Assembly: GCF_003259695.1 (NCBI RefSeq)
Contig: NZ_PZJH01000002.1
Span: forward strand, 1 to 64,000
Direction: 5' to 3'
DNA length: 64,000 bases
Origin: Macrococcus epidermidis
GTDB taxonomy: Bacteria > Bacillota > Bacilli > Staphylococcales > Staphylococcaceae
The notes below the pieces were generated by a model. The model did no database searches. It had not been told where the DNA came from and was given only the letters and a program-made list of their open reading frames with translations. This document shows, piece by piece, positions 41,356 to 50,648 of this stretch; position 1 is the first letter of the stretch, and each line of letters begins with the position of its first letter. The position numbers were made by a program, and so were the translations under genes.

Positions 41356-43878
41356 ATGTATACAGTGAAAGTTTGGAACATGAATGAAGATCCAACATAT
41401 ATTTGGGATTATCGTAAATCAGACAATCAAATGAAAAGCAGTACTTTAGATAAAGAGTTAGAAGCTGTAGACCAGTTTAATTTTGAATTGATTGATAATG
41501 ATATTAAATTGAAATCATTTCTATCTTTTGTCGAAGTAAAAAATGAAGTGAAAAACAATGTAGCGTTTCGTGGTCGTATAATGACACCAACAACACAGAT
41601 GAACGAAGATGGAACATATAATACTTCTTATACATCAGAGGGTGCAATGGCGTATCTTGATGATTTTATTCCATCTTATAATATGCTGACTGATTTAACA
41701 CCACAACAACGATTCAGAGAATTAATTAATATTCATAATAGCTTGTTAGGTGCCGATACTTATAAGAGAATTAACATTGGTAATGTATCGGTAACACCTA
41801 AGATGCCAGAGTCTGAAACTGTTGAATATGATGATACAGCATATTTTATATTAGATCCTGAAAAATCAATACTCACTCATATCAGAGAATTGATTTTAGG
41901 CGTATATGGTGGGGAAATCGTATTAAGATATGAAGCTGATGGAAACTACATTGATTGGGTTGATAAGATAGGTAGCAAGAAATCAACTGAATTAAAAGTT
42001 GGAAAGAACATGAAGTCATTCCAGCGACAGATTGATCCAACTGAAGTAATTACAAGATTAATTCCATTAGGGTCATCAGAGCCAACTGCTTGGGAAGGCA
42101 GTAAACGATTAGAGATTGTTGAAGACCCACGTAGTGGCGGAAAAAATTATATAGATATACCTGAGTTAATAGCACTATATGGTATACAAACCGGCGTATC
42201 TGTTTTTGATGATGAATATACGCCAGATACTCTATACGATAGAGGGATGAAAGAGAAGATAGAAATTATGAAGAAGTATGCAAAGATGACAACTGAAATT
42301 CAGTTGTTAGATTTGTTTACGATTGGATTAGATCCTGATGACTTTGAACGTGGAAATTTCTATCATACAATATTACCTCGTTACAGTATTGATGAAGATT
42401 TAAGAGTGGTAGGTACTTCATTTGATGTAATTCATCCTCAAAATAAATCTTGCCGCATCGGTGATAAAGATTTAGGAATTTTAGATGTATCAGATATTAA
42501 TACTTTAAATATTATTAATGAGTCTGTGCCTACAATCATAAATGAACAAGTCACACCAATCATTAATGAAACAGTAAAAGAAATCAGAGAAGAAATTGAC
42601 ACAGCTGAAAGTGATGCTGTTAAAAGTGCTGACGATTTAGCAAGACAGAGAGTTGAACAATTCAAAAGAGATTCATTTGAGCCTTTTAAATTATCTATAC
42701 CTGATATAATGAACACGAAATTATCAGATTTCAAACAAGGTGAATTAGGAACTATCATCAACAACACGATTACTACTAACGGTGAATCGATTAAAAATGA
42801 TGTAGTAAACAGAATCAATACAGGAACGAATGTAATTCGTGGTGACGCTATCGTAGTTGATGCAGCAATGATTAATAAAATAGCTGCTGATCAAACTTTC
42901 ACGGACAAATTAGTAGCAAATGATGCGTTTATAAGAAATATCATGGCATCAAATATTGTTTCAGAAAAGATTAAGACAACTGACATTGATTTGAATAGGG
43001 CAACCGTTAGAGGAACGTACGATGCTGATAACTATATTATTATGTCATCTGATTATATTAGACAGTACGGTAAATATGTTTCTACAAATGAAAGTGGATA
43101 TCAAGAAGAAGTTAAAGGATATACGGAACTAAAAAATGGTATGTTAAGAATCAGAAATGATGCAAAAAACCGTTCTATATACATTCATCAAAATGGAATG
43201 ACAACAAATTTTACTAGCCCATTAAGTGCTAACAGCACATTACAATTTAATGCAAGTTATCCAGGTGAAAGTGGTACAGGACCATCTTTGACGAGTTATG
43301 CTGGACCAGTAAATATTCAAGCATATCAAGGGTTATTGAATTTACAGGGAAAAAAGGTAGATTTGTATTCTGAAGGACCATTAACCTTGACAGCTAGCGA
43401 TGTTATTCAGTGTAACACACCAATTAAAGCGTCAAATTTTATAGGAGCTTTAAAAAATGATGTTGGTAACGTTTATGTTATGACAAATGATGAAGCGCGT
43501 ATTACCTCACCTGCTGGATATAATGGCGGAAGTCCTGTATATAAAGATATTCGTTATGCTAAGGGTTATGCAATGTCACACGAAAAATATAAAAGTGATA
43601 TTAGCGCATGGGATTTTAATGTTCTTGATATTTATAGAGATGAACTAAAGTTATATAAATATAAAATCAATGCAGAGATTGAGAAAGGTAATGCTATGTA
43701 TCAACATGGTATTGTGATACGTGAAAATGTAAGTAACGATCAATTCCCTATCGAATGGCGTAATGGTGACGGATATAATCAAAATGAAGTTGTATTTTGG
43801 AACACTAAAGCAATTCAAGAATTAATAAATAAAGTAGATAAACTGGAGGCTCAAATAAATGGAACAACCACAACGTAA
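41356..43878 (+). CDS. Tail-associated protein (Tal) with prophage endopeptidase domain
   Basis: The 840-residue product has the gp27/Tal-like prophage endopeptidase tail domain (about 1-370, PF06605), a helical connector (380-450), beta-rich repeats, and a C-terminal segment (about 741-830) with SHEKYKSDISAW that resembles an S74-type intramolecular chaperone. A short coiled coil ends the protein. It caps the tail tip below Dit and is likely to touch the host surface. Confidence 0.88.
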   Translation: MYTVKVWNMNEDPTYIWDYRKSDNQMKSSTLDKELEAVDQFNFELIDNDIKLKSFLSFVEVKNEVKNNVAFRGRIMTPTTQMNEDGTYNTSYTSEGAMAYLDDFIPSYNMLTDLTPQQRFRELINIHNSLLGADTYKRINIGNVSVTPKMPESETVEYDDTAYFILDPEKSILTHIRELILGVYGGEIVLRYEADGNYIDWVDKIGSKKSTELKVGKNMKSFQRQIDPTEVITRLIPLGSSEPTAWEGSKRLEIVEDPRSGGKNYIDIPELIALYGIQTGVSVFDDEYTPDTLYDRGMKEKIEIMKKYAKMTTEIQLLDLFTIGLDPDDFERGNFYHTILPRYSIDEDLRVVGTSFDVIHPQNKSCRIGDKDLGILDVSDINTLNIINESVPTIINEQVTPIINETVKEIREEIDTAESDAVKSADDLARQRVEQFKRDSFEPFKLSIPDIMNTKLSDFKQGELGTIINNTITTNGESIKNDVVNRINTGTNVIRGDAIVVDAAMINKIAADQTFTDKLVANDAFIRNIMASNIVSEKIKTTDIDLNRATVRGTYDADNYIIMSSDYIRQYGKYVSTNESGYQEEVKGYTELKNGMLRIRNDAKNRSIYIHQNGMTTNFTSPLSANSTLQFNASYPGESGTGPSLTSYAGPVNIQAYQGLLNLQGKKVDLYSEGPLTLTASDVIQCNTPIKASNFIGALKNDVGNVYVMTNDEARITSPAGYNGGSPVYKDIRYAKGYAMSHEKYKSDISAWDFNVLDIYRDELKLYKYKINAEIEKGNAMYQHGIVIRENVSNDQFPIEWRNGDGYNQNEVVFWNTKAIQELINKVDKLEAQINGTTTT

Positions 43879-44017
43879 CTTTGAAAAAGAATTAGGTATC
43901 TATCAAGTAGAATACATGCAACTTAAAGCTGAGAATGTATCACTTAAAGCACAAGTTGATGATTTACAAAACGAACTGCAACAACTAAATAAAAAAGATG
44001 AAGCTGTATCTCAATAG
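43859..44017 (+). CDS. Small coiled-coil tail protein (52 aa)
   Basis: The frame MEQPQRNFEKELGIYQVEYM overlaps the Tal end by 20 bases and continues as a leucine-heptad coiled coil (LKAENVSLKAQVDDLQNELQ). GGAGG lies ahead of ATG 43859. Small proteins of this kind between tail genes may help fibre trimerisation. Confidence 0.62.
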   Translation: MEQPQRNFEKELGIYQVEYMQLKAENVSLKAQVDDLQNELQQLNKKDEAVSQ

Positions 44018-44053
44018 AGATATGGCTTTTCTTATTAAAGGAGGGGAAATTAT

Positions 44054-47000
44054 TTGGATATTAATAGTATCAAAACGAAAGTAAAACAGCATAAACATAT
44101 AACCCTTAAACAAAAAGATAATACAAGTCCAATAGAACTGTATCTATGTGGTAACGATGGTAAAGTAATGAGTTCATTAAGTGGAACTGCAAAAGTAACT
44201 TTGTTAGATAACGTTGATCGTGAAGTTAGAGCATCAATTGATGCAAACGTCACAGGTGGGGCAATCTCATTTGTTGTTACTCAACACTTAAAAGCAAATC
44301 CACACAATTTGGAGATAACTATTGGCGGACGTAAATTTCCATCTGACGGTGAGTTCACTATTCAAGTTGCACCAACGCATGACATGGCTGAACTGAATAT
44401 AATCCAGCAAGGGACAAAAGAACAGGTTATCAGTCAGATTACATCAGATGTTAAATCGTACGTGAGTCCAATTATCACTAACTATATGAGTGCAAATGCA
44501 AGTTTATTTAAAGGTGAAAAAGGGGATGCTTTTACTTATTCTGACTTCACTTATGCTCAATTAAATGCACTAAAAGGTGATAAGGGTGACCAGGGTATTC
44601 AAGGACAGAAAGGAGAACCATTTACATTCTCCGATTTTACTGTTGAGCAATTAAATGCATTAAAAGTAAAAGGTGACAAAGGAGACCCTGGACTTTCAGC
44701 CTATCAAGTATGGTTAGCACAGCCTGGCAATGCAGGAAAAACAGTAAATGAATATTTATTAAGCCTTAAAGGAGATGGTCTACAAATCGATGGGGTCGCA
44801 ACATCAGTAGACCAGTTACCAACTGGAACAACTAAACTCACATATCTAGTTGGTACGGTACTGTATTTTAGACAAGCTGGTTCGAGTACGTGGACACAAG
44901 GACCGAATATTAAAGGATTAGACGGTTCTAAAGTAACCATTGGCAGTGACGGCTACTGGTATATTGACGGGGTTAAGCAGAGTTGGAAAGCTGACGTATC
45001 TACTGAAACTGCTAGAGTTATGCAACTTAAAAACTTGTTAGGAAATTATGGTGGTTTTCACAAAGATAGTGATGGTGACGGACTAGCAGATGGGAGTATA
45101 AAAACAGGGACGAATAATGGACTAGCAACATGGTCAAATGGACAACAGACTTTTAGTTCAAATAGTGCAAGTTTTTATTTCAAAAGTCCTGCTACTTCAA
45201 ATTTAAAAGATAATACTTTCTATATTGCTGTGATGGATGTCTCAAGTAATCAAACTAGTGACAGGCAATTGGCAGAAAAAGTTCAAGTTTATGGGACTAC
45301 CTCAATATCGGCAAGGTTTGATTATAAGAATATAGAAAAAATAGCATATACTTCTTTTAAAACTTCAACATCTGGCACTGGTGTCGCTGAAGTTGTTTTC
45401 TTGAAATATGACACCGCAATAAATACTTATGATAATTTGAGAATATATGAAATACCTCAATCTGAATATGATGCATTAGCAACAATGTCACCTGCACAGA
45501 TAAAACAAAAATATCCTTATACAGAACCAATTTCTATGTCGCAAGTTGATGGATTGGAAACACAGTTAAATAGTAAAGCTTTAGCAGGACATAATCATGA
45601 TTTGACGTATATAAAAATAGCGGATGGTCAAATTTATAAAGTTTTCGCTGATGACGGAAATGCAATACCAATAAATTCAGTAGATTTTAACAACCCGAGC
45701 GCAACACTTCTCAAATCTGGTTTGTATTATATTAACGGTTCAACTAACATTCCGCTTGGAACTAATCAATATGGATTTGCTGAGTATATAAAATTAGGTT
45801 CAAATCATGCGAAATTGTATTACTCTCCATATAATTCTGACGTTGTATATCTAAAAACTAGAACATCTGGTACATGGGGTTCATGGCAATTATTAAACGT
45901 TAACGCATACACAAAAACGGAATCGGACAGTAAATATGCATTAACTAATCACACGCACTCTGGATATGCACCAACCTCGCATACTCATGTTATTACGGAT
46001 GTTACTGGACTGCAAAATGCATTAGACGGAAAACTCACTAAAGCACAGGCAGATAGCTATTATGCACCTATCGGTAGTACTTCTACAGGTGGAACGACAG
46101 TTGTCGATGACAAAAACAAAGTTAATGTAAATACTAAATTCGGGTTTGTCGGCGATGGAGTGACGGATAACTATCAGGCTTTTAAAGATATGATCGCGTT
46201 TAACAAATTAAATCCAGAAGTTAAACTTGAATTCGACGGACAGTATAATGGCCAACGCGCTAAATATCGTGTTGATAGATATGTAACTATCGCAAATATT
46301 GAGGGGAGTTATGCATCAGGTTCACCGACGCATATGGTATGGGAAGGTCGTATGGTTCACCTTATCACAAATGGTGCGTTATTTATCAATATGCCTATGA
46401 ATGGTTTCACAAAAACCAAAGCATATACTAGTGGTGGATGGCATTATGCGAAAGAGGAACCAATCACATTATTTAATTTTGAAAAGGTTCAATCAGTTTT
46501 AGGAGATAATCTTCATATTGATGGGGAGAACTACAAACTAAAATTTGAAGCTGGATTCACTTCTAAAGAGGGCGAAAACGCTAAATGGTCAGCGGATAAT
46601 CTTCCTTTAGCAGAAGGTAGAGGGCACGGTATTATTTTAAGCGGTTCAACAAATATCGCTTTCAAAAACATTTCAGCAATTAACCAGGTTGTAGACGGCA
46701 TCGCGATGGGTTTCTCTGCAGATTATACTAAGATGGAAGTCACTCAATCATCAAACGTGAGTATTACCAACGTAACTACAAATGGTAATGGGCGTTTAGG
46801 TATTTCTGGATTAGGTGCGTGTAATGGGCATATCACTAACTTTATTTCCGAATATAACGGTATGAACAAGAATGCGGATGGAATGTATATCAGTTCAAGT
46901 CCTGCTGGTGGTTTTGACTTCGAACCACATCACAGTCCTGTTTCAACAGATAACAACACACCACCGTCTTACACTGTAGAGGACTGGAACGGTAACTTTG

Positions 47001-48544
47001 TTATCGAGAATGCACGTATTAGATATAATTCAGGCACTCAAATAGCATGTACTTCAACTTTATTGACACGTACTGTAGTACTTCAAAGAGCGACTGTTAG
47101 ACCACCTAAAGGTAGAACTGGTGATCATCTATTAATTCAGGCATCATTACAGAACTGTAAATTTATCGACTGTGATATTGATGGTAAATTAGCAGATGGC
47201 AAATTATCGCGCGTAGTATTCTATGGTGCTGGATATGTATCAGAATCAACAGGTGTAATCACAGGACAACCTGCAAACGTATGGAGTGAGGTTGTCGGGG
47301 GTCGTTGGGCAAATATTGAGCCGTGGGTAAACACAGACGGTAATACGACTTACAACGAAATTCCAACAGGTCAATATGGACTTCATAATATTTCATTTAC
47401 TGGATTAGTTATGGATAACGTATTATTCACACTTAGAACAATTAGACGTTTCAATTTCTTAAATGTCGTGATGAACTATCCGTCAGATACTGTAGTAAAT
47501 AAATTGATTATCTGGAACGCTAACATGAAAGATTGCGTTATGATCAACAGAAAATCATCTAACATTACACTTGATTTAGGAAGTGGAGATACACAATCGA
47601 ATTTTGAAAACTTAAGATTAACTTCAAATAAATTTGATTTTGCATCAGGTACTAAGAAATATAAAACAGCAGTTATTTCAAATGAGGCAATGGATGTCTA
47701 CGATTACACAAGAGCGATGGAATACATGTTAGGTAACGGAACTACGCCAACACCACCAGCAGATACAACGCCACCAAATGCACCAACCGTAAATACTGTT
47801 TACACAGATTCTACTACTATTACAGGTACGGCAGAAGCGAATAGTACAATTACAGTATTATTCAATGGTGGTAACGCCACTACTGCTACAACAAATGGTA
47901 GCGGTAACTGGACAGTTACGAAACCAGGTGCAGTAACTTTAACCGCCGGAATGAGTATCAACGTAACTGCTAAAGATGCAGCAAACAATACTTCTAATGC
48001 TACGACAGTAACAGTTCAAGCAGTACAAACGGGTACTGGTGGTAACTTATGGCCGACAACATCATTTGATTTCACTGGTAAAACGATACCTCAAGCCGGA
48101 GGTAGTGGCAGTAAGTTAACAGTCAATTCAGTGTTCACTGTATCTAATAACGAAGCTCAAGCATTAGACATGTCAGGTAGCGGAGATACGATTACATTTG
48201 CTTCTAAAGCAGGTACAAGTAAATATGGATTCTTCACATTACAACCTAATACTCAATATACTATTCGAGTTAAAGGTTCTGATACTATCGCGAATGCATC
48301 AGACTTAGTAACAATGATTTCAACAACTGATGCAAATTACATCTGGCCAAACCCTAAAGTAGTGGACATTACATTTACTACTGATTCAGCTGGTAAATTT
48401 GGTTATGACTTTAACGGTGTGACTTATGGTAATGCTACATCATCATTTGTATTCCATCGCGCAAACGGCGGTAAAAATTCAACAACTACTTATAAGGTAT
48501 GGTTAAATCCAGGATCTACAAGTACAGCAACATGGTCCTCATAA
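44054..48544 (+). CDS. Large mosaic tail fibre / receptor-binding protein
   Basis: The 1496-residue product has a BppU-like N-terminal attachment domain (about 1-145), collagen-like Gly-X-Y stretches (about 155-245), a pyocin-knob-like segment (about 535-625), a pectate-lyase-type beta-helix beginning at VGDGVTDN (about 698), a bacterial Ig-like domain (about 1240-1320, PPNAPTVNTVYTDS) and a C-terminal jelly-roll-like carbohydrate-binding domain (about 1335-1496). This combination fits binding and perhaps cleavage of wall teichoic acid or capsule. Start TTG 44054 follows AAAGGAGGGG. Confidence 0.87.
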   Translation: MDINSIKTKVKQHKHITLKQKDNTSPIELYLCGNDGKVMSSLSGTAKVTLLDNVDREVRASIDANVTGGAISFVVTQHLKANPHNLEITIGGRKFPSDGEFTIQVAPTHDMAELNIIQQGTKEQVISQITSDVKSYVSPIITNYMSANASLFKGEKGDAFTYSDFTYAQLNALKGDKGDQGIQGQKGEPFTFSDFTVEQLNALKVKGDKGDPGLSAYQVWLAQPGNAGKTVNEYLLSLKGDGLQIDGVATSVDQLPTGTTKLTYLVGTVLYFRQAGSSTWTQGPNIKGLDGSKVTIGSDGYWYIDGVKQSWKADVSTETARVMQLKNLLGNYGGFHKDSDGDGLADGSIKTGTNNGLATWSNGQQTFSSNSASFYFKSPATSNLKDNTFYIAVMDVSSNQTSDRQLAEKVQVYGTTSISARFDYKNIEKIAYTSFKTSTSGTGVAEVVFLKYDTAINTYDNLRIYEIPQSEYDALATMSPAQIKQKYPYTEPISMSQVDGLETQLNSKALAGHNHDLTYIKIADGQIYKVFADDGNAIPINSVDFNNPSATLLKSGLYYINGSTNIPLGTNQYGFAEYIKLGSNHAKLYYSPYNSDVVYLKTRTSGTWGSWQLLNVNAYTKTESDSKYALTNHTHSGYAPTSHTHVITDVTGLQNALDGKLTKAQADSYYAPIGSTSTGGTTVVDDKNKVNVNTKFGFVGDGVTDNYQAFKDMIAFNKLNPEVKLEFDGQYNGQRAKYRVDRYVTIANIEGSYASGSPTHMVWEGRMVHLITNGALFINMPMNGFTKTKAYTSGGWHYAKEEPITLFNFEKVQSVLGDNLHIDGENYKLKFEAGFTSKEGENAKWSADNLPLAEGRGHGIILSGSTNIAFKNISAINQVVDGIAMGFSADYTKMEVTQSSNVSITNVTTNGNGRLGISGLGACNGHITNFISEYNGMNKNADGMYISSSPAGGFDFEPHHSPVSTDNNTPPSYTVEDWNGNFVIENARIRYNSGTQIACTSTLLTRTVVLQRATVRPPKGRTGDHLLIQASLQNCKFIDCDIDGKLADGKLSRVVFYGAGYVSESTGVITGQPANVWSEVVGGRWANIEPWVNTDGNTTYNEIPTGQYGLHNISFTGLVMDNVLFTLRTIRRFNFLNVVMNYPSDTVVNKLIIWNANMKDCVMINRKSSNITLDLGSGDTQSNFENLRLTSNKFDFASGTKKYKTAVISNEAMDVYDYTRAMEYMLGNGTTPTPPADTTPPNAPTVNTVYTDSTTITGTAEANSTITVLFNGGNATTATTNGSGNWTVTKPGAVTLTAGMSINVTAKDAANNTSNATTVTVQAVQTGTGGNLWPTTSFDFTGKTIPQAGGSGSKLTVNSVFTVSNNEAQALDMSGSGDTITFASKAGTSKYGFFTLQPNTQYTIRVKGSDTIANASDLVTMISTTDANYIWPNPKVVDITFTTDSAGKFGYDFNGVTYGNATSSFVFHRANGGKNSTTTYKVWLNPGSTSTATWSS

Positions 48545-48550
48545 ATTTAT

Positions 48551-48585
48551 GACACCTCATTATGAGGTGTCTAATTTAATTTTAG
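48551..48585 (+). terminator. Terminator after the tail fibre gene
   Basis: GACACCTC and GAGGTGTC form a strong stem around ATTAT, followed by an interrupted T tract (TAATTTAATTTT). It separates the structural operon from the moron unit. Confidence 0.7.
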
Positions 48586-48598
48586 AACACACATTCTC

Positions 48599-48627
48599 TT
48601 ATCATATTCTTTTGGATAGAGTATATT
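48599..48627 (+). promoter_or_regulatory. Predicted promoter of the Ntn-hydrolase unit
   Basis: TTATCA (48599-48604) and TATATT (48622-48627) are spaced by 17 bases and lie 21 bases before ATG 48648. With the terminator upstream, this would give independent transcription. Confidence 0.5.
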
Positions 48628-48647
48628 ATTTAAAAGGGGATGGTAAC

Positions 48648-49844
48648 ATGACATCAGAAATTTGTATAATGAATAGTTTAGGTGCAGTATTAGCTGCTGA
48701 TAGTGCAGTTACAATCAGTGGAAGTGGATCTGCAAAAACATATGATACAGTAAATAAAATATTCAGTATGGATAAACACGACATAGGAATTATGATAAAT
48801 GGCAATCTTACATTTAATAAACTTTCATTAGATATTGTTATTAAAGAATTTAAAAAACAATTACCTGAAGAGAAGTATAATACCGTTAATATTTATGCCT
48901 CTAAATTTTTGGAGTTTCTTAATACGTTTAAAGAATCAAAAACTAGCACTGCTGAAATAGAACTTATTAATCTATATATATATAATCTGATAAATGAAGT
49001 GAATAGAAGATCAGAACTGATGATTAATGAAGTTTTGTCAACAGAATCAACAGTACAAGTTGACTCCGTTCAAAAAATTATTACACGTAATATTAATGAT
49101 GTTTATCAGATATTAGACCAACACTTCGACTCTATATTAACTTTTGACGATAATTATTTTGAAATTAATTATAATAAATTAGTAGAAGAAAGAATTTGGG
49201 AACATTTTGCACCAGCGTATATTACTGATGAAATAATCACACTTTTTATAACCTTAGTTAAAAAAGCACTTCAGACAAATTATGAAGTTTTAAGTAAAAG
49301 TTCTATTGTTTTTGCTGGATACGGAAAAGAGGATGTACTACCATCGATGATTGAGTTAGAACTATATGGTAGTTTTAATGGAGTGATAAAACATCGTTTT
49401 AATTATTCATCAAGTATTAGTATTAGAGAAAATTTCTTAGCTGATATTAAACCTTTCGCCCAAGATGATATGATTGAAACTGTTATAAAAGGGATACATC
49501 CAGAAGTAAATCAGAATATGATAAATTGTATAAATGGATCAAGCATACCTGAACAAGAAAAGATTAATATAATAAATGAAATTGATGGATTTCAAAAGAC
49601 GCAATTTGTACATCCGTTTTTACAAACTATCGTTAATCTTCCATTAGAAGAATTACCTTCAATGGCTGAAACGCTAATTAATCTAACCTCTTTCAAAAGA
49701 AAGTATTCGCAAAATATTGAAACAGTTGGTGGTCCGGTAGATATTTTGATGGTTTCAAAAGGGGAAGGCCCAATATGGATAAAAAGGAAACATTATTTTA
49801 AAAGTGAATTAAATTTAGAATATTTAAATAGAAAGGGTGTTTAA
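48648..49844 (+). CDS. Proteasome/HslV-like Ntn hydrolase encoded in the prophage
   Basis: The 398-residue product starts MTSEICIMNSLGAVLAADSA. Removing Met exposes Thr1; Asp then falls at 17 in LAADSAVT, exactly as in HslV and proteasome beta subunits, and Lys36 in VNKIF sits where Lys33 is expected (three residues later). An IGIMINGN segment follows, like the G-x-x-G strand after this site in HslV. The C-terminal 300 residues are helical and unlike HslV. I infer a self-contained Ntn-fold amidase or peptidase. AAAAGGGGATGG precedes ATG 48648; an upstream in-frame extension to 48549 lies in the terminator and is rejected. Position between fibre and holin marks it as a moron. Confidence 0.8.
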   Translation: MTSEICIMNSLGAVLAADSAVTISGSGSAKTYDTVNKIFSMDKHDIGIMINGNLTFNKLSLDIVIKEFKKQLPEEKYNTVNIYASKFLEFLNTFKESKTSTAEIELINLYIYNLINEVNRRSELMINEVLSTESTVQVDSVQKIITRNINDVYQILDQHFDSILTFDDNYFEINYNKLVEERIWEHFAPAYITDEIITLFITLVKKALQTNYEVLSKSSIVFAGYGKEDVLPSMIELELYGSFNGVIKHRFNYSSSISIRENFLADIKPFAQDDMIETVIKGIHPEVNQNMINCINGSSIPEQEKINIINEIDGFQKTQFVHPFLQTIVNLPLEELPSMAETLINLTSFKRKYSQNIETVGGPVDILMVSKGEGPIWIKRKHYFKSELNLEYLNRKGV

Positions 49845-49846
49845 TA

Positions 49847-50020
49847 ATGTTTAAAATTTCTAATAATCAACGTAGTTCATTCGATTTTGTAGTTAATAAA
49901 GGATTTAATATTAAAACCCCATTAATAGAAAAGTTAACTGAACAAAAGGATAGAGAAAAATACTTAGAAGAACGTAAACAATTCATCAGAGAAATAATCG
50001 TACAACAACAGAATCAATAA
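49847..50020 (+). CDS. Small companion protein of the Ntn hydrolase (57 aa)
   Basis: The frame begins MFKISNNQRSSFDFVVNKGF and ends in a charged helix (DREKYLEERKQFIREIIV). It starts two bases after the Ntn-hydrolase stop and shares its transcription unit, which ends at the terminator 50040-50066. GAAAGGGTG lies upstream. It could be a substrate, adaptor or inhibitor of the hydrolase; none is shown by sequence. Confidence 0.62.
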   Translation: MFKISNNQRSSFDFVVNKGFNIKTPLIEKLTEQKDREKYLEERKQFIREIIVQQQNQ

Positions 50021-50039
50021 ATAGCTAAATAATATCCAA

Positions 50040-50066
50040 CCTCTCACATAACGTGAGGGGTTTTTA
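50040..50066 (+). terminator. Terminator after the Ntn-hydrolase unit
   Basis: CCTCTCAC and GTGAGGGG form an 8-bp stem around ATAAC and are followed by TTTTT. Confidence 0.88.
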
Positions 50067-50099
50067 TTATATAAAAATTTAAATTACAGGAGTGATGGA

Positions 50100-50648
50100 A
50101 TGCATATAGAAGCAGACGGTATAAGTTTTGAACACTTATCGATATTAAAATTTTATTTATTAGGCACAGATTTAAGGATGGTTTACATTCTATTAGCGTT
50201 TATGAGTTTCGATATTATGACAGGAATTTTTAAAGCGTGGCAACAGCATAATTTATGGAGTAGGAAATCTATGTTTGGTTATTCAAGAAAACTATTAATT
50301 TTCGGAATAGTTATTATGGCTAATCTAATGGATCAAATACTTGAGTTAAACGGAGTATTGTCGATTGCGACGATTCTTTACTATATAGGAAATGAAGGAT
50401 TAAGTATAGTGGAGAACCTTGTGATATTAGGAGTGCCAGTTCCTGAATTTCTAGCAGAAAAATTAGCAATATTAGCTAATGGTAAACGTTCAATAACTAC
50501 TGACATTAAAGAAGAGTTTAGCACTAAAAATTCACCTGATTTACCTGGAGGTGAAGTGGAAGTAAAAGTTAAGGTTGAGCCGGAAGAAATAAAAGCAATG
50601 AACTCTAAATATGGGATGGAGATGTATTCAAATGACAAAAAAGGCTAA
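50100..50648 (+). CDS. Phage holin, toxin-secretion/lysis family
   Basis: The 182-residue product has hydrophobic segments at about 28-45, 65-85 and 95-120 and the family phrase FDIMTGIFKAWQQHNLWSRKSMFGYSRK (PF05105-like). Its C-terminus is a long charged tail. Holins form membrane lesions that release the endolysin, encoded next with a 17-base overlap. GGAGTGATGG precedes ATG 50100. Confidence 0.9.
   Translation: MHIEADGISFEHLSILKFYLLGTDLRMVYILLAFMSFDIMTGIFKAWQQHNLWSRKSMFGYSRKLLIFGIVIMANLMDQILELNGVLSIATILYYIGNEGLSIVENLVILGVPVPEFLAEKLAILANGKRSITTDIKEEFSTKNSPDLPGGEVEVKVKVEPEEIKAMNSKYGMEMYSNDKKG

Noticed and set aside
42438-42818. Minus-strand 126-codon frame opposite the Tal gene
   Set aside because: Antisense shadow with no ribosome site; the plus-strand gene is certain.
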